Below are positions 17,643-24,831 of a DNA stretch of 33,187 nt, in pieces. Positions within the stretch are counted from its first letter, which is position 1. Every line of letters begins with the position of its first letter. The notes beneath the pieces are model-generated. The model saw only the letters and a program-made list of their open reading frames with translations. It did no database searches and was not told where the DNA came from. The translations under genes were made by a program, and so were the position numbers. This DNA is from Methanoculleus sp. Lineage in GTDB: Archaea; Halobacteriota; Methanomicrobia; Methanomicrobiales; Methanoculleaceae. The stretch covers positions 1-33,187 of the forward strand of contig NZ_JAJGBK010000025.1 in NCBI RefSeq assembly GCF_020696975.1, in the 5' to 3' direction.

Positions 17643-18776
17643 TTGGCGGTCTGGTTCCGGGAGGTCGAGTACATGCGGGGGTTCGCCGCCCTCGCCGTGA
17701 TCGCCGTCCACATATCGATGAACTACACCCGGATCCCCGGCGTGAACCTGCTTGCCCTCCTCGACGTCTTCATCTACATCGCCGCCCACTTCGCGGTGCC
17801 GGTCTTCATCTTTATATCCGGGTGGGTGCTTGCGGCGCGGTATGCCGGTGATTACCCGATCCGGGAGTTCTATCGCCGCCGGGCAAAGACGATCCTCATC
17901 CCCTATCTCTTCTTCACGGCCCTCTATCTTATGGTGAACGTGGAGGGGGCGATCGGGTTTGCCGGCGTGCCCACGCCCGATGCGGTGGCAGAAGCCCTTC
18001 TCCTCGGGACCGCCGCCTACCATCTCTGGTTCTTCGCGCTGATCATCCAGCTCTACCTCCTCTACCCGCTGATCGCCCGTGGCTACGACCGGCTCGACCG
18101 TGTCGGGGCGGGGCTCTTCCTCCTCTTCTCGCTCCTCATCATCCAGGTCCTCTGGAACGCGGGTGCCCATCTGGCGGGGGCGTTTGCCGGCACTGAATGG
18201 TACACGGTGCTGATCCGTCTCTTTCCCTCGCACCTCTTCTATTTCGTCCTCGGGATCCACGTCGCCCGGCATACCGACCGATCCCGGTCGATGCTCCGGT
18301 CCTTACCGGGAGCCGGGGTTCTTGCTGCGGCCAGCGGAGGGGCTCTTCTCCTCGGGGGGATCTGGATGGCGAGCGTCATCATCTCCGGGAGCCTCACCAG
18401 CACAACGCTCGCGGTCTTCTGCATCTACCGTCTCCTCGAACCCCTTTACTACGTCCCGGTAATCGCCGCGCTCGTCCTCGCGGCCTGGCGTCTGGAGGAG
18501 ACCGTCGGCCGGCCTGCGGCCCTCTCCCGGTCGTTTGGCGAGCACTCCTACGGGATCTACCTCATCCACCCGCTCATCATCGCCGCCGGCGCGAGTATCT
18601 GGGCCTCCCTCACCGGGTTGTCATGGGCGGACTGGCTGACCTACCCGGTGCTCTTTCTCGGGACGGCGGTGGTGAGTTACGGGGTGGTGCGGGGGGTGTC
18701 GGGGGTCCCCTACGCCGGATACCTGTTCGGGGAGTCACGGGTGCGGCGGGGGCCGGGGCAATCCGGCGGTGTGTGA
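17643..18776 (+). CDS. Membrane acyltransferase 3 family protein
   Basis: A 377-residue polytopic protein of the acyltransferase 3 (OafA/YrhL) family, which transfers acetyl or other acyl groups to surface glycans or lipids. About ten hydrophobic segments are visible. The N-terminal REVEYMRGFAALAVIAVH matches the family start, with the catalytic His at its end, and RRRAKTILIPYLFFT is the typical Arg-containing block; EHSYGIYLIHPLII is the closing motif. The start is a TTG at 17643, supported by AAGGAGTGTGAC just upstream; an internal ATG at 17673 would cut the conserved N-terminus. It may modify the sugars of the cell-surface proteins encoded just downstream (inference from location only). 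Confidence 0.9.
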   Translation: MAVWFREVEYMRGFAALAVIAVHISMNYTRIPGVNLLALLDVFIYIAAHFAVPVFIFISGWVLAARYAGDYPIREFYRRRAKTILIPYLFFTALYLMVNVEGAIGFAGVPTPDAVAEALLLGTAAYHLWFFALIIQLYLLYPLIARGYDRLDRVGAGLFLLFSLLIIQVLWNAGAHLAGAFAGTEWYTVLIRLFPSHLFYFVLGIHVARHTDRSRSMLRSLPGAGVLAAASGGALLLGGIWMASVIISGSLTSTTLAVFCIYRLLEPLYYVPVIAALVLAAWRLEETVGRPAALSRSFGEHSYGIYLIHPLIIAAGASIWASLTGLSWADWLTYPVLFLGTAVVSYGVVRGVSGVPYAGYLFGESRVRRGPGQSGGV

Positions 18777-19070
18777 CTTCACCCGGATACCTCTATATCA
18801 AAAAGGTTATGTTTTTAAATAATGGTGAATGCTCCCCCGTTTTAAAATCAGCACTTTCGACAAACCCTGTGAGTCAGGATATCTGGACAATACTGCCCCC
18901 TGAATTCTCTACCCTGTTACACCGCCAAATCCCACTTATTCTTCGAGAACTCGTCTAAATGGGTGATCTTTATTTTTATGATTCTATCCATATACTCTGG
19001 CTCTCCAGAACCGACCATTACCGCCGCAAGCCATCCTTAACACTCCTCCGTATATCTGAATGTGGGATAA
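18777..19070. other. AT-rich intergenic spacer
   Basis: After the acyltransferase stop the sequence turns AT-rich. GGTTATGTTTTTAAATAA near 18806 holds a T5 run that could end transcription of the acyltransferase. Short inverted repeats (CGAG-AA-CTCG at 18944-18953; TCTGG-CTCT-CCAGA near 18995) are seen. No convincing gene was found on either strand. The lower GC content sets this stretch apart from its flanks. Confidence 0.45.
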
Positions 19071-19080
19071 CTATATATAT
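19071..19080 (+). promoter_or_regulatory. Strong TATA box of the surface-protein cluster
   Basis: CTATATATAT, preceded by GGATAA, is one of the best TATA boxes in the window. With the usual archaeal spacing transcription would begin near 19100-19104, leaving a leader of about 165 nt before the ATG at 19270. Confidence 0.65.
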
Positions 19081-19101
19081 GATAATAGGTATCTCTAGGT
19101 C

Positions 19102-19263
19102 ACGGTAGTTGCCAAGGCCAGCCGGGTGGGGAAGAGAACAGAATGCCGATGGGCACCCGGCCGGCCGATGAGGCAAGGCCATCCTGGTCCCCGGGAAAGA
19201 GCCGCACTACTGTGCCAGGTGGCCCGTCTCGCAAACCACCGCCTGGAAGCCTAACTACGGAGG
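19102..19263 (+). promoter_or_regulatory. Long structured 5' leader (candidate cis-regulatory RNA)
   Basis: The leader can be folded by eye. A closing stem GTAGTT (19105-19110) pairs with AACTAC (19253-19258). Inside, stem I runs TTGCC (19109-19113) with GGCAA (19172-19176), then GGCC-A-GCCGGGTG (19116-19128) with CACCCGGC-C-GGCC (19154-19166), one mismatch in 13. Stem II starts at the next base: GGCCA-T-CCTGG (19177-19187) with CCAGG-TGGCC (19215-19224), ten pairs and one bulge. The 3' arm CCAGGTGG (19215-19222) can alternatively pair with CCACCGCCTGG (19236-19246). The ribosome-binding site GGAGG (19259-19263) follows the closing stem at once. It matches no riboswitch class that I know; the pairing was not tested by covariation. 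Confidence 0.55.
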
Positions 19264-19269
19264 AATGAC

Positions 19270-20310
19270 ATGAACTTTCGAGCACCGTTAGGTATCGTTA
19301 CCGCGGTTATGATGATACTGGCAGTCATGGTTCTGCCGGTATCGGCGGCAGTTTCGCCGCAGGATGTTGACACGAAGGCTAAGATTGCGACGGGGGGAGG
19401 GTGCGCTCCCATTGTGCTCGCAAAATGGGAGGCCGACACAACTGGCTGCCTGGAAGACGGCGATCCGACACACGCTATCAATGGAAGTCAGTTCCTGCCC
19501 CCAGTAACATATGACGGTAAGAAGACTATTAAGTATTACTCTATCGTCTACGATGAGGAAGAGAACGGCAACGTGAATGTCGTTTCCTGGGATATCTTCC
19601 AGCCGAACAACTGCTGGGGCAACGGTGCATTTGTGTACCAGGTGATGGGCGAGAAGATCACCAACAAGGCTGAGGCTGTTGCTCTCTTCCAGGCGGCTGT
19701 GGACGCCAATCTCGTGGAGTTCGATGACGAGTACGACGCAAACCTCATCCTCACCGAGTACCTCGAGAAGGGCACTGCCGCTCTCTGGGTTGGCCAGTCA
19801 GATCTTTGCTACTGTTCTCCTGCCGGTGACTACCGCGTCGAGGCGTTCGCCGTCGACCACAACAACAACTGGGCCTGCGCGCTGGAGAACACCTTCTGCT
19901 ACGTGCCCGTCACTGCCTTTGACATCGACTTCTGCACGGTCAACTACGGGTCCGTGAACATCAACGAGCCCAAGTGGATTGCAGGCAACACCATCTTCTC
20001 TGAGAACGATGGCAGGCCGACCGTCCGGAACATCGGCAACACCTACATGCAGGTCACCGTCGAGCAGGACGACATGCAGCTCGGGGAGAGCCTGAACGGC
20101 TGGAACGTCAAGTGGGGAGCCCGTATGGGCAACGATGACGCCAACGCGGTCTACTACGACCCCGAAGGATGCGCTACCCTGCCCAACTACCTCGGCCTCT
20201 GCGGCCAGGATGAGCTTGACTTCTCCATCGAGGTCTACAAGGGAACCACCGGTGAGAAGTGCGGCACGATGACCCTCGGTGCCGAGATCTGGGAGTGCTG
20301 CCCCGCGTAA
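19270..20310 (+). CDS. Secreted Cys-containing surface protein (paralogue A)
   Basis: A 346-residue exported protein that I do not recognise by name. Residues 1-27 are a signal peptide (hydrophobic core, cleavage near PVSA-AVS). The mature protein is acidic, rich in Asn, Asp and aromatic residues, and has about 14 Cys, including CYCS near 180 and ECCPA at the C-terminus, suggesting disulfides or metal binding outside the cell. It has no C-terminal anchor. It aligns along its full length with the last 280 residues of the protein at 21682-23250: both have GSQFLPP, a DLCYC/DLSFC site before GDY, F-IDF--VNYG, PTVRN-GN and QDDM. GGAGG lies 6 nt before the ATG at 19270. It may be an abundant envelope or sheath component (inference from the promoter and leader). 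Confidence 0.85.
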   Translation: MNFRAPLGIVTAVMMILAVMVLPVSAAVSPQDVDTKAKIATGGGCAPIVLAKWEADTTGCLEDGDPTHAINGSQFLPPVTYDGKKTIKYYSIVYDEEENGNVNVVSWDIFQPNNCWGNGAFVYQVMGEKITNKAEAVALFQAAVDANLVEFDDEYDANLILTEYLEKGTAALWVGQSDLCYCSPAGDYRVEAFAVDHNNNWACALENTFCYVPVTAFDIDFCTVNYGSVNINEPKWIAGNTIFSENDGRPTVRNIGNTYMQVTVEQDDMQLGESLNGWNVKWGARMGNDDANAVYYDPEGCATLPNYLGLCGQDELDFSIEVYKGTTGEKCGTMTLGAEIWECCPA

Positions 20311-20352
20311 GTCGTCGGGCATCTAGTGTAGGTTGTGACTATTTGCCGGTTA

Positions 20353-20371
20353 TGCGCCGATCCCCGGCGCA
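20353..20371 (+). other. Hairpin in spacer between first and second surface genes
   Basis: TGCGCCG-ATCCC-CGGCGCA is a perfect 7-bp stem in the 120-nt spacer, followed by GACCGGTTTTATG with a short T4. It could partly terminate transcription after the first gene or protect its 3' end, giving more of the first product than of the next two. Confidence 0.45.
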
Positions 20372-20430
20372 ACGACCGGTTTTATGACTGCGATACGCAG
20401 CCAGAGATTACAGAGGAAAAAGGAGAGGCG

Positions 20431-21624
20431 ATGAATCTGAGAAGAAGGGTGGCGATGGTTGCCGTCATCGTAATGGTGGCGGTGATCATCTGCCAGCCCG
20501 TGAGTGCTGCAGGCATAGCCGTCGGACCATCCAGCCAGACGATCGAGAACGCGCTGCGCGGAGGGTCCTTTGAACGGTCGCTGACCGCCTTCAACCCGTC
20601 TGACACGGGCTTTGAAGTGGCTTTTAAGACCGAAGGTTCCGCAGGGGACTGGATCCGGTTCTCCACCCTCGCGAGCGAGAAGGAGATCCAGCAGGTCTAC
20701 GTCCCGAAGAAAGGCCAGACTCCTGTCCTGATGCGGGTGACGGTCCCCGACGATGCGGCGAACGGCCGTTATACGGCAACCATCATCGTTGAGACGCTTC
20801 CCGGTGAAGAAGTGCCGGGCTCGGTGGGGATGATCCTGCGTGCGACATCCACACTGGAGATCACAGTAACCGATGTCGAGAAGGCCTCGGGTGCAGTCAC
20901 GAGCATCGTGGTGAGGGATACCGAGGTGGATGTCCCGGCGGCCATTGAGGTCGGTTTCAAGAACACCGGGAATGTCGTCGTAACCCCTGAGATCACCGCC
21001 GTCATATCACGTGACGGATCGGTCCTTGACACTGTGACCTGGACCGAGACGCCGGTTCGGCCGGGGATTACGGAATCGATAGTGGTCCATTGGCCTAACG
21101 AGGGATTTGCTGCCGGGGCCTGTCAGGCGAACGTGACGGTTTCGCTCCGTGGTGAGGTGCTGGTGGACGAGGGTCGTACCTTCAATATCCTGCCGCTAGG
21201 GTCCCTGACCCGACAGGGTGAACTGACCGAACTCACGTATGACGGAGCGCTCGTTGTCGGCCAGCCGATCAAGGTCACAGGGGTCTTCAAGAACTCGGGA
21301 TCTATCGCGACAAGAGCCAAGTTATCCGGTGAGGTTTACCGGGGAGGCAGCCTTATCGATGTGGTATCCAGCGATGAAATGACCGTTCTGGTCTTCTCCG
21401 AGGACCTTCTGACGGCGTACTACACTCCGAAGGAGCCGGGAGACTACACGATGAAGACCCGTGCTGTCTTTGAGGGTAAGACGACCGATTCAAAGGATAT
21501 AGCCTTTAGCGTCCAGCCCGATTCGTCAGGTCTGAGTCTGCCGCTCTCCCCGGTCCCGGTTGCTGCAGCGCTCGCGTTCATCTACCTCTTCGCAATGGGA
21601 AGCCGTGATCGCAAGAAACGGTGA
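20431..21624 (+). CDS. Membrane-anchored beta-sandwich surface protein
   Basis: A 397-residue exported protein. Residues 1-27 form a signal peptide ending PVSAAG. The mature part begins IAVGPSSQTIENALRGGSFERSLTAFNPSD, which looks like a NEW3/DUF916-type immunoglobulin-like domain (about 28-150), followed by two CARDB-like beta domains (about 155-260 and 265-365; VGFKNTGNVVVTPEITAV, VTGVFKNSGSIATRAKL). A C-terminal hydrophobic segment near 372-390 and the ending RDRKKR anchor it in the membrane with the basic tail inside. GGAGAGG precedes the ATG at 20431; the earlier in-frame start would not give a signal peptide at the N-terminus. It lies between two paralogous secreted proteins and probably holds them at the surface (inference). 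Confidence 0.83.
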   Translation: MNLRRRVAMVAVIVMVAVIICQPVSAAGIAVGPSSQTIENALRGGSFERSLTAFNPSDTGFEVAFKTEGSAGDWIRFSTLASEKEIQQVYVPKKGQTPVLMRVTVPDDAANGRYTATIIVETLPGEEVPGSVGMILRATSTLEITVTDVEKASGAVTSIVVRDTEVDVPAAIEVGFKNTGNVVVTPEITAVISRDGSVLDTVTWTETPVRPGITESIVVHWPNEGFAAGACQANVTVSLRGEVLVDEGRTFNILPLGSLTRQGELTELTYDGALVVGQPIKVTGVFKNSGSIATRAKLSGEVYRGGSLIDVVSSDEMTVLVFSEDLLTAYYTPKEPGDYTMKTRAVFEGKTTDSKDIAFSVQPDSSGLSLPLSPVPVAAALAFIYLFAMGSRDRKKR

Positions 21625-21632
21625 CCGACAGC

Positions 21633-21649
21633 CCGTGCGTTTTGCACGG
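21633..21649 (+). other. Hairpin in spacer between second and third surface genes
   Basis: CCGTGC-GTTTT-GCACGG is a perfect 6-bp stem in the 57-nt spacer, ending about 30 nt before the next start codon. The spacer before it also carries a hairpin. Confidence 0.4.
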
Positions 21650-21681
21650 ATGCGGTCCCCTTTACAGAAAAGAGGCAATTG

Positions 21682-23250
21682 ATGACGAGGATTATAAAAG
21701 GGATCGCGATATTCCTCGCGATCTTCCTGATTTCAGTCTCCATCGTGCCGGTATTTGCAGGTTCGCCTGTGAATATCTCTGAGGATCCCCTTACCGAGGA
21801 TACCCCGGGAACTGAGACCGGTGCCGGAGAAACCGGCAACAGCAATCTGCTGCCGGATGGGCCTCTTGTGGAACCGACTACCTCCGGTGAGGATTCGTCT
21901 GATCCGGATGAAGACTCTTTGAATTCTGATGGTTCGTCCGATGATGAGATGGACGATACGTCTTTAGAGGGCGACCAACCCGGGGAGACACCTGCCCCGG
22001 AAGCAGACGTGACCCCGACATCCACGTATCAGCCTGAAGAGACGACGATGCCTGTCGATCCGACTCCGTCAGTAACCACAGAGCCAACTCCTGCGGTGAC
22101 TGTGGACCCGACCCCGACAGCAACTGTTGATCCGACTCCTACGACGACCGTCGATCCGACCCCATCAGCAACCCTGGATCCGACTCCTACGGTGACTGTG
22201 GATCCGACATCAACGACGACCGCCGGGCCGGATTCAGGCAACGAGACGTCCGGGAACACTACGGTGCTCAATGAATCGACACCGGTCCCGACGAACTCCA
22301 CCGACCCGTTCCCTCTACTCAACGCCACGCCGGGTCCCGGAATCGCCGAGAATGAGTCCACGGGCTCGTCGCCCGGGGACAGTACTCTCGGGGAGGTCCC
22401 CTCTCGTATGACCGTGCTCTGCATCTGGGAGCAACTTGATCCCGCTGCTGGTTCGCTCGACGATGACCCGGTCCAGCCGGGAAGTCAGTTCTTGCCTCCC
22501 TGTGCCTACGGGGCTACAGAGACCGTGCAGATCCGCGCGGTTATTGCCGGGGGCGGTGCGGCACCCTACCCGGTCGTGGCTGAGGTAACGTTGCCCGATG
22601 GTTCAGCCTTCTCTCAGATCAACCTGACTTCTCAGGACTCCCCGGTGGGTGCACTCGAGGCGGCTTCGACCGCCGGGCTGATCACCTACGCTCAGCACAC
22701 GAGCCTCAATGACGTTGTACGCGCCCTGGAGGAGGACAGTGCCACGGTCTATGCAGGCGAGGTTGACCTCTCGTTTTGCGAGGCGCCCGGCGACTACCAC
22801 GTCGTGGTGCGGGTCCTGTCTGATGAGGAAGACCCGGCCGAGCAGTCGCTTGCAAGCATCTTTACGTACGTGCCGACAGCATCGTTTGAGATCGACTTTG
22901 CCGCGGTGAACTACGGAACCGTTGAACAGGGGATCGATGCCTGGGTCCGGGGTGACACCGTGTTCGGGACGGCACAGTACCCGACGGTGAGAAACACCGG
23001 CAACGTGCCGGTGAGTATCATCATCACCCAGGATGACATGGGGCTTGACGATTCTGTCGTCTATACGGCAAAACTTGGTAACGACGGCACTCTCGTCACC
23101 TTCGGGCCGATGGAGGAGGTAACGCTTCCCGGCGCCGTGCCGGTGAATGAAGCAACACCGCTCTCGCTCGCCCTCAAGATTTCCAGCGGCGAGGGCACAC
23201 CGTATGGCAAACTCCGGGTCAGTTGCACCCCCGTAACGGGGGAGAACTGA
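21682..23250 (+). CDS. Secreted stalk-plus-head surface protein (paralogue B)
   Basis: A 522-residue exported protein with three parts. Residues 1-24 are a signal peptide (MTRIIKGIAIFLAIFLI...VPVFAG). Residues about 25-240 are a low-complexity stalk, first Ser/Asp/Glu-rich, then Thr-Pro repeats of the form PTxTVDPT, then Asn/Thr/Ser-rich with several N-glycosylation sites. Residues about 242-522 are a beta-rich head homologous to the protein at 19270-20310 (GSQFLPP, DLSFCEAPGDYHV, FEIDFAAVNYGTV, PTVRNTGNVPVSI, QDDMGL) but with fewer Cys. It has no C-terminal anchor. The ATG at 21682 was preferred to the TTG before it. The long stalk fits projection from the cell surface. Confidence 0.83.
   Translation: MTRIIKGIAIFLAIFLISVSIVPVFAGSPVNISEDPLTEDTPGTETGAGETGNSNLLPDGPLVEPTTSGEDSSDPDEDSLNSDGSSDDEMDDTSLEGDQPGETPAPEADVTPTSTYQPEETTMPVDPTPSVTTEPTPAVTVDPTPTATVDPTPTTTVDPTPSATLDPTPTVTVDPTSTTTAGPDSGNETSGNTTVLNESTPVPTNSTDPFPLLNATPGPGIAENESTGSSPGDSTLGEVPSRMTVLCIWEQLDPAAGSLDDDPVQPGSQFLPPCAYGATETVQIRAVIAGGGAAPYPVVAEVTLPDGSAFSQINLTSQDSPVGALEAASTAGLITYAQHTSLNDVVRALEEDSATVYAGEVDLSFCEAPGDYHVVVRVLSDEEDPAEQSLASIFTYVPTASFEIDFAAVNYGTVEQGIDAWVRGDTVFGTAQYPTVRNTGNVPVSIIITQDDMGLDDSVVYTAKLGNDGTLVTFGPMEEVTLPGAVPVNEATPLSLALKISSGEGTPYGKLRVSCTPVTGEN
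22053..22224 (+). repeat. 24-nt tandem repeats encoding Thr-Pro stalk
   Basis: About seven imperfect copies of a 24-nt unit encode the octapeptide PTxTVDPT (variants include PSATLDPT and PAVTVDPT). The protein sequence is better conserved than the DNA, as third positions differ between copies. Such minisatellites can change copy number and so stalk length. Confidence 0.75.
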
Positions 23251-23267
23251 TCCGGTGCCCTCTTTTT
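23228..23267 (+). terminator. Terminator of the surface-protein cluster
   Basis: CCCCCG-TAA-CGGGGG (23228-23242) is a 6-bp G/C stem overlapping the last codons of the stalk gene. A T5 run (23263-23267) follows about 20 nt later. The T-run is probably what stops the polymerase. Confidence 0.5.
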
Positions 23268-23278
23268 GGGATTCGCTT

Positions 23279-23299
23279 CGTCCGGCAGGTTGCCGGACG
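23279..23299. terminator. 9-bp perfect hairpin between convergent genes
   Basis: CGTCCGGCA-GGT-TGCCGGACG is a perfect 9-bp inverted repeat lying between the ends of two convergent genes (23250 and 23317). It would fold in transcripts from either side, so it may act as a bidirectional end or a 3' stabiliser. Confidence 0.5.
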
Positions 23300-23316
23300 A
23301 CGCCTCTCCAGGCAGT

Positions 23317-23976
23317 TCAGAGCACTGCTTCTTTGAACTTATCGAAACCGACCCGCTCGATCGTCGCTCCCAGGCGTTCGGGGGCCTGCCCGTTCTCCCG
23401 GTAGAACGCGATGACCTTCCTTGCCAGCGCCACAGCCTGATCCTCCGTCAGCCCCTGGGCGAGCTCCTGACCTATCTTTGCCGTCCCGCCGCCTTTGCCG
23501 CCAACGACCGCCATGAATCCGTCATCGGTGCCGACGAACCCGAGGTCTCTCATCCAGGGGTCGCTGCAGCAATTGGAACAGCCTGAGACGGCCATCTTGA
23601 ACTTGGCGGGCGCCAGTTTGCCATAGAACTCTTTGTCGAGGGCAAATCCAAGTCCCGGGCTGTCCTGTTTGGCGCGCTTGCACGATCGAGTCCCGGGGCA
23701 CATCTGGATGCTCCGTATGGTCAGGCCGATGGCCCTGGAACTGTCGGCGAATTCAGCCCATGCTGCATCAAGATCCTCTTCCTGTATGCCGACGATGATC
23801 ATCCTCTGGGTGCCCGTGAGTTTCACGAACTTCGCACCGTACTTCTCCGCCACATCGGCGATCTTTCTTAAGAATGCAGGTTCGACGAAGCCTCCGGGGA
23901 TATGAGGCGCGATCGAGAACGTCTCAAGGTCTCTCTGGACAATCGCTCCTTTTGCAGGAATGTTTACTTTTGCCAT
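23317..23976 (-). CDS. Stand-alone sulfite-reductase-like siroheme/Fe-S protein
   Basis: A 219-residue protein of the small dissimilatory-sulfite-reductase-like group found in methanogens (Dsr-LP group). It has an N-terminal half with VQRDLETFSIAPHIPGGFV and LTGTQRMIIVGI, followed by the cluster ligands Cys93-X5-Cys99 (MCPGTRSC) and Cys133-X3-Cys137 (GCSNCC), the paired motif that binds the coupled siroheme-[4Fe-4S] centre in sulfite and nitrite reductases. The F420H2-oxidase half of Fsr and any extra ferredoxin domain are absent, so a partner must supply electrons. The real substrate in methanogens is not established. The ATG at 23976 was chosen over an upstream in-frame TTG. CACTATAACTAG (about 24020-24030) may be its TATA box. 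Confidence 0.88.
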   Translation of the reverse strand: MAKVNIPAKGAIVQRDLETFSIAPHIPGGFVEPAFLRKIADVAEKYGAKFVKLTGTQRMIIVGIQEEDLDAAWAEFADSSRAIGLTIRSIQMCPGTRSCKRAKQDSPGLGFALDKEFYGKLAPAKFKMAVSGCSNCCSDPWMRDLGFVGTDDGFMAVVGGKGGGTAKIGQELAQGLTEDQAVALARKVIAFYRENGQAPERLGATIERVGFDKFKEAVL

Positions 23977-24202
23977 GGTTTTAACCAACCTTCCAATATT
24001 CTACAATCATCATTACGTCTAGTTATAGTGTGTGAATTGTGTCCGGGGTTACTCCCTGACGCTCTTTGAGTTCGCCGTTTGATATCGCCCGGAACAAAGC
24101 CGCCATCCTCTTACCGAGTCATTCCTGCGGCGGCTCTGCAGCACGGCGGGTAACCTATAACACAGATGAAGTCAGTGAGAGGGGCGAAAGGAGATGGATA
24201 GA

Positions 24203-24733
24203 ATGGCAGAGCAATCACGAAGAAGTGGCGAGCAGGCCTTAAAAGAGAGGAACCCCACCCGGATCACTGCAGAACCCGGGAAACAGGAACTGGTCGTCGT
24301 CCGGGAGTTCGACGCCCCGCGAGAACTCGTCTTCCGGGCCCACACCGACCCGAAACTCTATGAGCAGTGGATCGGCCCGCGGGGTTATAGCACGAGGATA
24401 GAGACGTTTGAGGCCCGGAGCGGGGGCAGCTGGCGGTATATCCAGACGGACAAGGAGGGGAACGAGTACGGGTTCCACGGGGTGAACCATGATGTGACGC
24501 CGCCCGAGCGGATCATCCAGACCTTCGAGTTCGAGGGGCTCCCGGAGTCCGGCCATGTCATCCTCGAGGAAGGGAAGTTCGACGAACTGCCCGGCAACCG
24601 GACGCGATTCACCGGCCGGTCGGTCTTCCTCTCGGTGGAGGACCGCGACGGGATGATGCAGTCCGGTATGGAGGAGGGCATGAAGGACTCCTACTCACGG
24701 CTCGACGAGCTCCTGGAGAAATTGCAGAAGTAG
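24203..24733 (+). CDS. SRPBCC/AHSA1-domain protein
   Basis: A 176-residue soluble protein of the START/SRPBCC superfamily, of the type annotated as activator of Hsp90 ATPase homologue 1-like. Characteristic features are [31 protein letters not shown] near residue 30, GGSWRY, then a helix and the C-terminal [20 protein letters not shown]. Such proteins have a hydrophobic ligand cavity; their substrate is rarely known. The start at 24203 was preferred to 24194 because GAAAGGAG (24186-24193) then has a spacing of 9 nt. It is a monocistronic gene, divergent from the sulfite-reductase-like gene. The family is frequent in bacteria, so gene transfer is possible, but codon use looks native. Confidence 0.88.
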   Translation: MAEQSRRSGEQALKERNPTRITAEPGKQELVVVREFDAPRELVFRAHTDPKLYEQWIGPRGYSTRIETFEARSGGSWRYIQTDKEGNEYGFHGVNHDVTPPERIIQTFEFEGLPESGHVILEEGKFDELPGNRTRFTGRSVFLSVEDRDGMMQSGMEEGMKDSYSRLDELLEKLQK

Positions 24734-24831
24734 GGGCCGTCGGTGCGTATCCCGGTGCCCCGTGGTGGGTGGCGGTCACGGCGTCGATGGACTTCGCCTG
24801 CTCTGCCGGCATGTCGCCGTTACCCGGGCCC

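Noticed and set aside
17529-18272. 247-codon minus-strand frame opposite the acyltransferase
   Set aside because: Extremely charged, low-complexity translation; shadow of the membrane protein.
4711-19166. CACCCGGCCGGCC occurring both near 4712 and in the leader at 19154-19166
   Set aside because: A single GC-rich 13-mer with unrelated flanks; probably chance in this composition.
19102-19263. Identification of the leader as a c-di-GMP (GEMM) riboswitch because of CGCAAACC-like text
   Set aside because: Order and lengths of the stems do not match the GEMM fold; only a short A-rich stretch is similar.
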